Below are positions 16,717-23,894 of a stretch of 39,069 bases of DNA, in pieces. Position numbers and translations under genes: made by a program. Within the stretch, counting starts at the first letter, position 1; every line of letters starts with the position of its first letter. The notes below the pieces were generated by a model. That model did no database searches, had not been told where the DNA came from, and saw only the letters and a program-made list of their open reading frames with translations. The DNA comes from Acidobacteriota bacterium (GTDB lineage Bacteria; Acidobacteriota; Terriglobia; Bryobacterales; Bryobacteraceae), in the NCBI GenBank assembly GCA_014584705.1, contig JACTMJ010000025.1, positions 1 to 39,069 of the forward strand, in the 5' to 3' direction.

Positions 16717-17433
16717 ATGAAACCGCAAGCCAAAGACCGTCTGATCGTCGCCCTTGACCTTGAAACTGTCGCCGACGCCGAACGCCTGGTGGAGCGGTTG
16801 GGGGATGCGGTCACATTCTATAAGGTCGGTTTGGTGATGCAACTGGCTGAAGGCACGGATGAGTTTATCCGGCGACTGATCGCCCAGGGCAAGCGGGTCT
16901 TCTTGGATTACAAGTATTACGATGTGCCGGAAACCCTGCGCAAAGCGGTATCCCGCGCGGCCGGGATTGGCGTTTCCTTTCTGACAATTCACGGTTCGGG
17001 CAATCTGATTCGGGCTGCTGTTGCGGCGAAGGGCGGTTCGGACCTGAAGCTCTTCACGGTCACCGTGCTGACCGCCATGGACCGGGGCGATATCCGGGAG
17101 ATGGGCTATAGCGAGCACGAGGTCGGCGAACTGGTAGCGTTTCGTGCCCGCAAGGCGCTGGAGGCGGGCTGCGACGGGGTGATCGCATCCGGGCAGGAAG
17201 CGGAGACCATCAAGGCACTCTCCGGCGGAAAGTTGCTGGTGATTACACCCGGCATCCGCCCGGACGGCTACCCGGAGGACGACCAGAAGCGCCGGACCAC
17301 GGCCGCGATGGCCATCGGCGCCGGTGCTGACTATCTCGTGGTGGGGCGTCCGATCACGGATGCACCGGACCCTCGCGCCGCCGCCGAAGGCTTCCTTCGC
17401 GAAATGCAAGCGGCGTTCGAAGCCCGCGCGTAG
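16717..17433 (+). CDS. pyrF: Orotidine-5'-phosphate decarboxylase
   Basis: This enzyme decarboxylates OMP to UMP, the last step of de novo pyrimidine synthesis. The 238-residue TIM-barrel protein opens with RLIVALDLETVADAERLV. The charged active-site network is DYKYYD (D..K..D, the usual DLKFHD), followed by VPETL. The phosphate-gripping end is VITPGIRP, RRTTAAMAIGAGADYLVVGR, PITDAPDPRAAA. Length and motifs fit the bacterial type 1 enzyme. The ATG at 16717 follows AGGACC by 9 bases. It stands alone, with no other pyr gene here, between tRNA-Leu and a convergent unknown gene that ends 10 bases after its stop. The tRNA promoter might drive it as well, since no terminator is visible in the 77-base gap. 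Confidence 0.95.
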   Translation: MKPQAKDRLIVALDLETVADAERLVERLGDAVTFYKVGLVMQLAEGTDEFIRRLIAQGKRVFLDYKYYDVPETLRKAVSRAAGIGVSFLTIHGSGNLIRAAVAAKGGSDLKLFTVTVLTAMDRGDIREMGYSEHEVGELVAFRARKALEAGCDGVIASGQEAETIKALSGGKLLVITPGIRPDGYPEDDQKRRTTAAMAIGAGADYLVVGRPITDAPDPRAAAEGFLREMQAAFEARA

Positions 17434-17443
17434 CCTCTCCCGT

Positions 17444-17872
17444 TCAGGCCCTTTCCGGGGCGTCCTCCGCGTCGCGGAAGACTTCTTCCCGGATGATGCG
17501 ATCGGTCGCTTCCTTCAGGTAGTCTTCCAATGCGCTCCGCAGGTCGAGATACTCCGGCCAAAGTGTCTTGTCGATAAAACTGCGCGGTGCACGCACGATG
17601 ACGGTGGTCCGCCGCTGGCGCTTGTAGCGGAACGGGCGGAGTCCGTAACGGCGGCAAAGTGCCAGAAAGAGGCGCCGCGCCCAGGGATCGTGCAGGGCGA
17701 TCTGGAACTCGATGGGGGTCTCCGTTTGAGGCGCCGCTTCCATCTGGTGAAGCTGCTCTCGCAAACGGGCGAGAGCGGAAGCGGCCGCTTCCCGCTCTCC
17801 CGTTGTAATTGCTCCCTCATATAACGCGGCGATCTTGCGCATCCGCTCCCGCACTTTCTGGTCTGGCGTCAT
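17444..17872 (-). CDS. Uncharacterised protein, DUF2786-like N-terminus
   Basis: A cytosolic protein of 142 residues. Residues 8-40 (ERMRKIAALYEGAITTGERE, then AAASALARLREQL) resemble the DUF2786 helical motif found at the front of many small phage or mobile-element proteins; the match is by eye. The second half is basic and then acidic (RYKRQRRTTVIVRAPRSFID, ending DAEDAPERA), with no catalytic motif I know. No signal peptide or membrane helix is seen. The ATG at 17872 lacks a ribosome site. The gene lies between pyrF (convergent) and a membrane protein gene upstream on the same strand, 47 bases away, so the two may be co-transcribed. Function unknown. Confidence 0.6.
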   Translation of the reverse strand: MTPDQKVRERMRKIAALYEGAITTGEREAAASALARLREQLHQMEAAPQTETPIEFQIALHDPWARRLFLALCRRYGLRPFRYKRQRRTTVIVRAPRSFIDKTLWPEYLDLRSALEDYLKEATDRIIREEVFRDAEDAPERA

Positions 17873-17919
17873 CAGAATCTACTGAATAGCACGAACTGTA
17901 CCCTGCGCCCTACGGCCGG

Positions 17920-19026
17920 CTAGAGCGGCGGCGTGGTGGAGGCATCCAGCAGGTAGCAACTCACCCCCGCGCCGTGCTTCCAGAACGGGCTTCGGTATGG
18001 CTCGGCGTTGCTCTCGTCCCCATCCGCCATGGAGAACGTGGCACACAGTTCATATTGGTTCTCCCCCTTCGGGTGAAAGAGATAAGCTCCGCCGGTTCCG
18101 GGGCTGCTGATGCGCTCCACATAGCGCTGCTCCTTCAAGGCGGCCAGTGTGGGTGGCAGTGGCGGTTCCCCCGCCGCGCGCCGGTTGTAGCGGTCGTGAA
18201 TGGCCTGGGCGATGGTCTGCAAATCCCGCACCTGCTGGCGATCCGCCTCGCGCATTCGCTGCGTGGCTGGGGTTCCGCCGACCGCAATTCCCGCAATGAA
18301 CGTGGAGAGAACGGCGGCCAGGGCCAGCGCCGCAAAGTTGCGATTGCAGGCGCGTTGCTTCTCCGCCGCCGTGTCGCGATCCCAGCGGAGGGAAGTCAGA
18401 TAGTAAGCAAAGATCCCGCCACAAATCGCCAGAACAATCGCTTCCTTCACCAGGAACCGGGACGTAAGCTCGCCGAGCAGAAAATAGCCCAGGAAGAGAA
18501 TGAGGTCGCCGATCACCGCGCCCGCAGTGCCCAGCAGCGCCAGGTAGGTGAGCCACTTTCGGATTCCGGATTGAAGCCGCTCTGGAGTCTTGCGTGCCTC
18601 TGAGAAGAGAACGCGCATCGCCAGGAGGTAAATCGGAAAAGCGACTCCGAGCGCGGCGAGGTTCCAGGCGGTGACGGAGCGAAGATTGTGAGCGGAGTAC
18701 CCGGAGATCGGGTCCGGGATGAGGAAGTTTGCGAGGTCGAAGAGCACCGCGCCCAGGGCTGTTGCCCAGATCGCCAGGGTCACGAAGGAGAGTAAGTGGA
18801 AGAAGGCGTCGCGGGCCGCTTCCGGGGAAGCCGCCCGTTGCGGAGCCTCTACACCCGTTCGCTGCGCCCAAAAGTCGGCCAGCGCGGCATAGACGTCGTC
18901 GAGCGGCCAACCCCTTCGGCTGAGCATCGCTGCCAGGAACTCATCGGAAGCACCCTGGCTCTTGGTTGCAGCGATGAACTCCGCCAATCGAGAGTCGGTA
19001 CGGTTGGGGATGTTTGGAATGGACAT
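17920..19026 (-). CDS. Multi-pass membrane protein of unknown function with a soluble C-terminal domain
   Basis: The 368-residue protein has a cytosolic N-terminus (about 1-75) with a short helical domain, DEFLAAMLSRRGWPLDDVYAA, that resembles the small helical module seen before DUF5671-type membrane proteins. It then has about six hydrophobic helices (near 78-100, 120-140, 158-185, 195-215, 232-255). The soluble C-terminal part has RQQVRDLQTIAQAIHDRYN, PTLAALKEQ and YELCATF, resembling DUF5671-associated or pilin-like periplasmic tails that contain two Cys (CATF, SCYLL). I chose ATG 19026, preceded by AAGGG, over an upstream ATG at 19068 that would add an unlikely 14 residues. Function cannot be named. 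The upstream region carries the 37-bp palindrome at 19116-19152. Confidence 0.7.
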   Translation of the reverse strand: MSIPNIPNRTDSRLAEFIAATKSQGASDEFLAAMLSRRGWPLDDVYAALADFWAQRTGVEAPQRAASPEAARDAFFHLLSFVTLAIWATALGAVLFDLANFLIPDPISGYSAHNLRSVTAWNLAALGVAFPIYLLAMRVLFSEARKTPERLQSGIRKWLTYLALLGTAGAVIGDLILFLGYFLLGELTSRFLVKEAIVLAICGGIFAYYLTSLRWDRDTAAEKQRACNRNFAALALAAVLSTFIAGIAVGGTPATQRMREADRQQVRDLQTIAQAIHDRYNRRAAGEPPLPPTLAALKEQRYVERISSPGTGGAYLFHPKGENQYELCATFSMADGDESNAEPYRSPFWKHGAGVSCYLLDASTTPPL

Positions 19027-19115
19027 GCCCTTTCCAGTGCAAACGGCTTGCCATCGGGAACACCGCAATTCTCAAGTGATTTGAGGGTTCATGGGGACCG
19101 GCTCGCAGCGACGAC

Positions 19116-19152
19116 CGTACATCCTGTGTATGGTGTATACAGCAGATGTACG
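19116..19152. promoter_or_regulatory. 37-bp imperfect palindrome in a divergent intergenic region
   Basis: CGTACATC (19116-19123) is inverted as GATGTACG (19145-19152). The interior contains CTGTGTA and TATACAG and the perfect 8-bp palindrome TGTATACA, a core seen in GntR-type operators. It lies 90 bases upstream of the membrane protein start (19026) and 100 bases upstream of the Dabb gene (19253), the right place for an operator controlling either or both. No regulator gene is nearby. Confidence 0.45.
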
Positions 19153-19252
19153 TTCTGCCGTAGCCTGCTCTCCCTTCCGGGGCGGATCCGCTATTTGCGA
19201 ACCCGGTTGCCAAGGGTCCGAGGAGCGCCAGGCTGTGGCATCATGAGTGGTC

Positions 19253-19642
19253 ATGAACCACCCTCTCCTTCTCTCAATCGTCGCGGTGCTCTCTCTGTTT
19301 GTGCCAGCCGCGCTGTCCGCGGCAGAACCCGAAACAGCCTTTGCACATCATGTCTTTTTCACGCTGAAGGACAAATCGCCCGCGGCACAGGACAAATTGG
19401 TAGCCGCGTGCCACAAGTACTTGAAGAATCAGAAAGGCGTCGTGTCGTTCGCGGCCGGCAAGCGCGCCCCGGAAGCCCAGCGTGAGGTGAATGACCGCGA
19501 TTTCGAGGTATCGCTCCACATCGTCTTCAAGACATCGGCGGACCAGAGCGCCTATCAACAGGATGCACAGCACCAGAAGTTCATTGACGAGAATTCCGCC
19601 AACTGGGCCAAGGTGCGGGTCTTCGATAGTTACGTGAATTAG
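19253..19642 (+). CDS. Secreted Dabb (stress-responsive alpha/beta barrel) protein
   Basis: A small protein of 129 residues. Residues 1-23 form a signal peptide (LLLSIVAVLSLFVPAALSAAE). The rest is a ferredoxin-like Dabb domain: AFAHHVFFTLKDKSPAAQDK, the KNQKGVVSFAAGKRA segment, DFEVSLHIVFKTSADQSAYQ and HQKFIDENSANWAKVRVFDSY, all typical of PF07876. Dabb domains usually dimerise into a barrel; many have no known ligand. An exported version is characteristic of Acidobacteriota and Planctomycetota. I chose ATG 19253; GTG 19247 two codons earlier is equally possible. There is no clear neighbour partner. tRNA-Phe lies convergent 34 bases after the stop. Confidence 0.85.
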   Translation: MNHPLLLSIVAVLSLFVPAALSAAEPETAFAHHVFFTLKDKSPAAQDKLVAACHKYLKNQKGVVSFAAGKRAPEAQREVNDRDFEVSLHIVFKTSADQSAYQQDAQHQKFIDENSANWAKVRVFDSYVN

Positions 19643-19676
19643 CGTGCGGTGAGCGTTGCGAGGAAGGTGAAGGAGA

Positions 19677-19752
19677 TGGTGGCCAGAGACGGATTCGAAC
19701 CGCCGACGCCAGCCTTTTCAGGGCTGCGCTCTACCAACTGAGCTATCTGGCC
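19677..19752 (-). tRNA. tRNA-Phe (GAA)
   Basis: On the minus strand GGCCAGA and TCTGGCC form the acceptor stem. The D-arm AGCTCAGTTGGTAGAGC, anticodon stem CAGCC/GGCTG with loop CTGAAAA (anticodon GAA) and T-loop GGTTCGAATCC are canonical. The discriminator A and encoded CCA are at 19680-19677. This is a type I tRNA of 73 bases plus CCA. Confidence 0.98.
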
Positions 19753-19763
19753 GCCAGCTTTGA

Positions 19764-19769
19764 ATTATA
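19764..19769 (-). promoter_or_regulatory. Consensus -10 box (TATAAT) of tRNA-Phe
   Basis: A perfect TATAAT on the minus strand lies 12 bases before the mature tRNA-Phe 5' end, placing transcription start about 5 bases upstream of the tRNA. The -35 (around 19786-19792) is poor. The box lies in the 49-base gap to the divergent amidase gene. Confidence 0.65.
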
Positions 19770-19801
19770 CCAAAGAAATGGCGGTCTGCTAGGATGAGGC
19801 G

Positions 19802-21400
19802 ATGCCGGACAGACCGCCCCCGGATGCACCGCTGAATCCTCTGGATTCCCCCATGCTTCGCCCGTTGGATGCCGCGCGAAGGAGCGAATTGCGGCAATCT
19901 CTCCAGCCCATGCTGGAGAGCGTCCGGAGGGAGGCGTCCCGCCTGCCGAGCCTCTCCCTGCCCGCCGCCTCCGCACTCACGGTGCGTGAGTCCCTGGGCG
20001 AAGCAGGCATGACCGCGCCCGAGGGAACGCCCACCACACACGATGCCTTTCGCGCCGCAATGCGGGAGCGAACTTCCGCTGAATTGTGCGCCCATCTGCT
20101 CAAGAGGATGGATGCGGAGAACGCCCGCTGGAATGCCTTTTCCAGAGTGCATGGCAGGGAGGCGATGGCGGAAGCGGCGCGCGCCGATATCTCCCGCAGC
20201 GTTGGCATTCCACGGGGGCCGCTGCATGGCGTTCCGTTCGCTGTGAAGGAGAACATCGGCGTTGCCGGTTGGCCGCGCACGGCGTCTTCTCTCGTCCTCA
20301 AGGACGCCGTTTCCCCAACCGATGCCACCGTGGTTTTGCGCCTCAGAAACGCGGGCGCTGTGATGCTGGGGCAGACCGTGATGCACGAACTGGCGTTCGG
20401 GATGACTTCCATCAACCCGCATCTAGGGGCCGTTCGAAATCCGTGGGATGCCCGCCGAATCTGTGGCGGATCGAGCGGTGGCTCGGCGGCGGCCGTGGCG
20501 GCAGGCTTGGCTCCGGCAGCATTGGGCAGTGACACGGGCGGCTCGATCCGCTGCCCGGCAGCCATGTGCGGCATCGCCGGGTTCAAGCCCAGCTTTGGCG
20601 CGGTGAGCCGTCACGGCGTGGTGCCCTTGAGCTACACGCTTGATACCGTTGGGCCTTTGGCCAGGTCCGCGGCGGAATGCCTGGCGATCCACGAAACCAT
20701 CGCAGGCCCGGATCCGCTCGACGATGCCACCCTCCTCTTTCGGCCCCGATTCCGTGCGGCGCCGAAGCTTTGCAGCTTGCGCATTGGGCTGCCGGCCCCC
20801 TTCTTCTCCGATGCGATGGAGGCGAGCGTTCGGGAGCAGGTGGAATCGGCGGTGGAGCGCGTGAAGAAAGCGGGCGCGCGCGTGGAAGAGGTGCCGTTCC
20901 CGGAACTGAGCGCCCTGAACCACGCGGCATCCGTTACTCTGTTGGCTGAGGCGGCCACGATTTTCGAATGGGCGCTGACGCAGCCGGAAACCATCGGCGA
21001 CGATGTGCGAAGCCGCTTTGAGCAGGGGTTGCTGATCCCGGCCGTGGATTATCACCACGCCCAACGGTTGCGCGCCCACTGGATGCAGCAAATGGAGAGC
21101 CTTTTTGCCGAGTGCGATCTGCTGCTGACTCCCGCTTCACCCGTGGTGGCACCCCTGATCGACGACCCCTACGTGGAACTCGGCGGGCAGCGCGTGGATG
21201 CACGCACCGCGATCTCCCGTTATCTTCGTTCCATCAACTTTCTGGGTCTTCCCGCCATGGCGCTTCCTTGCGGAACTGGGGATCAGGGCATGCCGGTTGC
21301 GCTGCAACTGGTGGGGGCGTTCGCCGAGGATGAGTTCGTGCTGCGGGCGGCCACCGAAATCGAGAAGACGCTGGAGTTCGCGGCAGCGCCACCGGTGTAG
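19802..21400 (+). CDS. Amidase-signature family amidase
   Basis: An amidohydrolase of the GatA/amidase-signature family that splits carbon-nitrogen amide bonds through a Ser-cisSer-Lys triad. K149 lies in GVPFAVKENIGVAG; the Gly/Ser-rich signature CGGSSGGSAAAVAAGLAPAA supplies S224; GSDTGGSIRCPAAMCGIAGF supplies the nucleophile S248. The 24-residue spacing between the two Ser is the usual one. The first about 75 residues, Pro- and Arg-rich, are an extra N-terminal segment compared with typical members; the start may therefore be later, though ATG 19802 has GAGG upstream. GatA itself is unlikely because no gatB or gatC is near. The substrate is unknown. It is convergent with the next gene, separated by 6 bases. 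Confidence 0.85.
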   Translation: MPDRPPPDAPLNPLDSPMLRPLDAARRSELRQSLQPMLESVRREASRLPSLSLPAASALTVRESLGEAGMTAPEGTPTTHDAFRAAMRERTSAELCAHLLKRMDAENARWNAFSRVHGREAMAEAARADISRSVGIPRGPLHGVPFAVKENIGVAGWPRTASSLVLKDAVSPTDATVVLRLRNAGAVMLGQTVMHELAFGMTSINPHLGAVRNPWDARRICGGSSGGSAAAVAAGLAPAALGSDTGGSIRCPAAMCGIAGFKPSFGAVSRHGVVPLSYTLDTVGPLARSAAECLAIHETIAGPDPLDDATLLFRPRFRAAPKLCSLRIGLPAPFFSDAMEASVREQVESAVERVKKAGARVEEVPFPELSALNHAASVTLLAEAATIFEWALTQPETIGDDVRSRFEQGLLIPAVDYHHAQRLRAHWMQQMESLFAECDLLLTPASPVVAPLIDDPYVELGGQRVDARTAISRYLRSINFLGLPAMALPCGTGDQGMPVALQLVGAFAEDEFVLRAATEIEKTLEFAAAPPV

Positions 21401-21406
21401 GCTGCC

Positions 21407-22324
21407 TCAGTAGGGATTGCCGCGCATCCGTAATAGCCGGTTCTGCAGGATGGCGGGCCATTCGCTCCCGTAGGCCGCACCGGGAAAAACCGGTTTGGCG
21501 CACCAGACTTGCCGGTCCTTGTAGCCGAGAAACTTCCCGATCACTTCCTGCACGGCATCGCGGCCTTCGCCCAGCGCAAGGGCGTCGAGCGCGAAGTCGA
21601 ACGCCCTGGCGGCATGCGCCTCAAGAGACGCCTCGCTTCCCTCCGGAACGCGCAGTGTGGTGCTTTTCGCTTCCGGCGCGGCGCAGACAAAGTTGCGCAC
21701 TACCTCGCGAAAGGGGAGGTCCGCCGTGCGGCCCCCCAGAGTTCCCAGCGGAAGATCCACCTGCCCGGGCGGGGAGGCGGGCAAGGAAAGGTCCACGACG
21801 CGAATCTCCATTGGATGCAGGAACCATTGGCCTTGAATGAGGGCCTGCGCTTCGAGCTTGAGCCGCTGCGAAGGGAAGTTTTGGGGAGGCCGCACGTCCA
21901 GCCAGAACGTGTAGGTCGTGCGGTTTGGGTCGCGCTCCGTTTCGGGGAGGGAACTGCTGCGGAAGGGCAGAGGCGTGAAGATCCGGCGCTCCACCTGCCA
22001 GCCCTGTGCGTCCTTCGACACAATCTCCCGAAAGACCCGGGTCTGCACGGAGTCCTCCGGGTTCTGGGCAAGGAAGAGCCGGAAGGTTGTCCCCGGTTCC
22101 ACGTCCACGATGATCCGGAAAGAGTTCCACATGCCTCGAACCAGCGGCGGGGAGAGAGCTTCCATCGGAGCAGAGACGCGATCCTGAGGAAACATCTCGC
22201 CAGTCGGCGTATATCGCACGAATACGCTGCCCACACGGATTGGCTGCGCGAACGCCGGCAAACCGAGCGCGATCCAAACCGAAGCGATCAGGGCAAATCG
22301 GGTCAATAGGAATCGGATCTTCAT
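21407..22324 (-). CDS. Secreted protein of unknown function
   Basis: 305 residues beginning MKIRFLLTRFALIASVWIAL, with a signal peptidase site after GLPAFAQ. The mature part is rich in beta-prone segments (IRVGSVFVRYTPTGEMFP, FRIIVDVEPGTTFRLFLAQN, TYTFWLDVRPPQNFPSQRLK), suggesting an immunoglobulin-like domain of about 190 residues. A helical C-terminus follows (AHAARAFDFALDALALGEG, then VQEVIGKFLGYKDRQVWC). No catalytic motif is recognisable. An in-frame start at 22477 exists, but 22324 places the signal peptide at the terminus, with GGAG upstream. It is divergent from dut across 142 bases that carry a 9-bp inverted repeat. I would expect lineage-restricted homologues; this is inference. Confidence 0.7.
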   Translation of the reverse strand: MKIRFLLTRFALIASVWIALGLPAFAQPIRVGSVFVRYTPTGEMFPQDRVSAPMEALSPPLVRGMWNSFRIIVDVEPGTTFRLFLAQNPEDSVQTRVFREIVSKDAQGWQVERRIFTPLPFRSSSLPETERDPNRTTYTFWLDVRPPQNFPSQRLKLEAQALIQGQWFLHPMEIRVVDLSLPASPPGQVDLPLGTLGGRTADLPFREVVRNFVCAAPEAKSTTLRVPEGSEASLEAHAARAFDFALDALALGEGRDAVQEVIGKFLGYKDRQVWCAKPVFPGAAYGSEWPAILQNRLLRMRGNPY

Positions 22325-22372
22325 GGGTGGCAGGGCTCCGCGCATTGCCGCGCTCCCCGTCCCATCGTATGA

Positions 22373-22441
22373 CAAGCAACCTCCGGGAGCGTGCACGCGG
22401 GCGCGCTCGGCGGAAGGCGCGCTATGCTGATGGGTTGCTTG
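22373..22441. promoter_or_regulatory. 9-bp inverted repeat in the divergent dut promoter region
   Basis: CAAGCAACC (22373-22381) and GGTTGCTTG (22433-22441) are exact inverses 51 bases apart. They lie in the 142-base gap between the secreted unknown and dut; the right arm ends 25 bases before the dut ATG. They could be paired operator half-sites or form a long-loop hairpin. The right arm follows a -10-like TATGCT. Confidence 0.3.
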
Positions 22442-22466
22442 CCAAACGAGAGGAGATGCGCGGCGG

Positions 22467-22901
22467 ATGAACATCAAGGTGAAGCGAATCCATGCGGATG
22501 CGGTGCTGCCGCAATACGCTCACGGCCCGGACGAGGATGCTGGTCTCGATCTTCGATCCGTTGAGGACGTGGTGCTGCGGCCCGGCGTGCCCTATGCGGT
22601 CGCTACCGGACTGGTGCTCGAAATTCCGCCCGGCTGCGAAGGGCAGGTGCGGCCTCGCAGCGGTCTCGCGCTCAAGCATGCGATCACCGTCCCGAACGCG
22701 CCCGGAACCATTGACCCCGGCTACCGGGGCGAAGTGAAGGTGATTCTCCTCAACCTGGGACGGGAGGATTTCCCAATCGCCGTGGGAGACCGCATTGCGC
22801 AGCTCGTGCTGGCGCGCTATGAAGCGGTGGAATGGGAAGAGGCCGAACCCGCCGCCAGCATCCGGGGCACGGGAGGTTTCGGCTCGTCCGGCCGGAACTA
22901 G
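22467..22901 (+). CDS. dut: dUTP diphosphatase (dUTPase)
   Basis: Hydrolyses dUTP to dUMP and pyrophosphate, keeping uracil out of DNA and feeding thymidylate synthesis. All five trimeric-dUTPase motifs are present: DAGLDLRS, RPRSGLALK, GTIDPGYRGEVKVILLNLG, GDRIAQLVLARY and the C-terminal P-loop-like RGTGGFGSSG. At 144 residues it has the standard length. The ATG at 22467 is preceded by a purine-rich GAGAGGAG about 12 bases upstream; an ATG 11 bases earlier is out of frame and stops at once. It is convergent with dcd, whose product acts in the same route, with an 18-base gap. Confidence 0.95.
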   Translation: MNIKVKRIHADAVLPQYAHGPDEDAGLDLRSVEDVVLRPGVPYAVATGLVLEIPPGCEGQVRPRSGLALKHAITVPNAPGTIDPGYRGEVKVILLNLGREDFPIAVGDRIAQLVLARYEAVEWEEAEPAASIRGTGGFGSSGRN

Positions 22902-22919
22902 TGTCCGCGCGTCGTTGCC

Positions 22920-23498
22920 CTAGCGCAGCTTGCTCACTTCATTGCTGAGCTGGCTCCCGATGGGGCTCTGCTGTCCCGCGTACTTGTTACCCGGCTTCGT
23001 CCGGTAAGGATTCGAGGACGGGGAAGATAGCTGTTCGAAAGTGAACGAACAAATCCGCATACCAGGGTAAAGCGCCACCGGCAGTCGGCTGAGGTTGCTC
23101 AGTTCGAGCGTGGCTTTGCCCGTCCAGCCGGGATCAAACAGTCCTGCCGTGCCATGGACGATAATTCCCAGCCTCCCGAGGCTGGAACGCCCTTCCAGCC
23201 GGCCTAGCACATCGTCGGAGAGGCTCATTTCCTCCTGCGTGATGGCGAGCACGAAGTCGCTCGGCTGCAGGACGAACGGCTCGCCGTCCGGCACGATCAC
23301 TTTCCGCATGAGGTCCTGGTAACCCACCGGATTCTTTAAGTCGACGAACGGATACCGCTGGTATTCGAACACGTTGAACTCGTTACCGAGCCGCAGATCC
23401 ACGGAGCAACTGCCAAATTGGTCAGCCTGCAAGGCGGGCGCGAACTGGATCTTGCCGGATGCAATGTACTTCTTGATATCGACGTCGGAAAGAACCAC
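22920..23498 (-). CDS. dcd: dCTP deaminase (possibly bifunctional dCTP deaminase/dUTPase)
   Basis: Deaminates dCTP to dUTP. The 192-residue protein opens with VLSDVDIKKYI and has the catalytic core RSSLGRLGIIVHGTAGLFDP, GWTGKATLELSN with the catalytic Glu near 132, and LPVALYPGMRICSFTFEQLS. The start is GTG at 23498, with GAGGAG 8 bases upstream. The H-x-TAG-x-x-DPG loop and ELSN segment look more like the bifunctional mycobacterial/archaeal type, which releases dUMP directly, than the E. coli TAHRIDPGW type. That is a judgement by eye. It is convergent with dut. The upstream AT-rich tract (about 23609-23640) could hold its promoter. Confidence 0.92.
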   Translation of the reverse strand: MVLSDVDIKKYIASGKIQFAPALQADQFGSCSVDLRLGNEFNVFEYQRYPFVDLKNPVGYQDLMRKVIVPDGEPFVLQPSDFVLAITQEEMSLSDDVLGRLEGRSSLGRLGIIVHGTAGLFDPGWTGKATLELSNLSRLPVALYPGMRICSFTFEQLSSPSSNPYRTKPGNKYAGQQSPIGSQLSNEVSKLR

Positions 23499-23650
23499 GT
23501 GGGGAACTCCTCAATCCTGCAATGTTAGCAAAGCGCCGATAGACTGCCGCGGAACGCCCTCGTTTTGATCGCCGGAGCCGGGCCACCTGGGCCGGCGGAA
23601 GAAAAAAACGGACAAAAGGAATAATTTTTCAAAAATTGTTGCAAAGGGCA

Positions 23651-23680
23651 TTGCGATCCCTAACTCCTCAATGCTAGGAT
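23651..23680 (+). promoter_or_regulatory. Putative sigma-70 promoter of a small transcript
   Basis: TTGCGA (23651-23656) and TAGGAT (23675-23680) are separated by 18 bases, four of six matches each to the -35 and -10 consensus. They follow an AT-rich tract with the palindrome AATTTTTCAAAAATT (just upstream) and precede the hairpin series at 23694-23813. Start would be near 23687. No protein-coding gene on the plus strand follows for more than 1.1 kb. Confidence 0.35.
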
Positions 23681-23686
23681 GGGATC

Positions 23687-23813
23687 AACAGTAAGTCATC
23701 CTTGACTGAATACATCCCCAGCAGTGGGACCCAGCCCACTGCATAGCCCCTCTGAGAAGCCCCGGGTCCCAGCCCGGGGCTTCAGTCCGTTTGGCGTTCC
23801 TCTTTGGACTTTT
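23687..23813 (+). ncRNA. Candidate structured small RNA or REP-like palindromic cluster
   Basis: Four consecutive hairpins fill a gene-free stretch between the metallophosphoesterase and dcd: AGTCA/TGACT (23694-23707); GCAGTGGG/CCCACTGC (23721-23742); GAAGCCCCGGG/CCCGGGGCTTC (23756-23783, 11 perfect pairs); and AGTCC/GGACT (23784-23810), the last followed by TTTT. The second and third have nearly the same loop, ACCCAG and TCCCAG, each closed by GGG/CCC. Preceded by a possible promoter and ended by a weak terminator, it has the layout of a small RNA of about 125 bases, and an Hfq gene is present in the window. The alternative is a repetitive extragenic palindrome, which also uses GC-rich hairpins. 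No known family is recognised. The remaining bases 23814-23894 show nothing definite. Confidence 0.35.
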
Positions 23814-23894
23814 CCTGCAAAAGAATCAGGACAGTTTTGGGAAGATTGCTTGAGCCTTGGCGAAGGAATGCGGGCGGGAAAGTCCGCAACAACG

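Noticed and set aside
23870-23890. GGGCGGGAAAGTCCGC resembling the RNase P RNA signature GGAAAGUCC
   Set aside because: The rest of an RNase P RNA is absent, and most of the match lies close to the end of the metallophosphoesterase gene.
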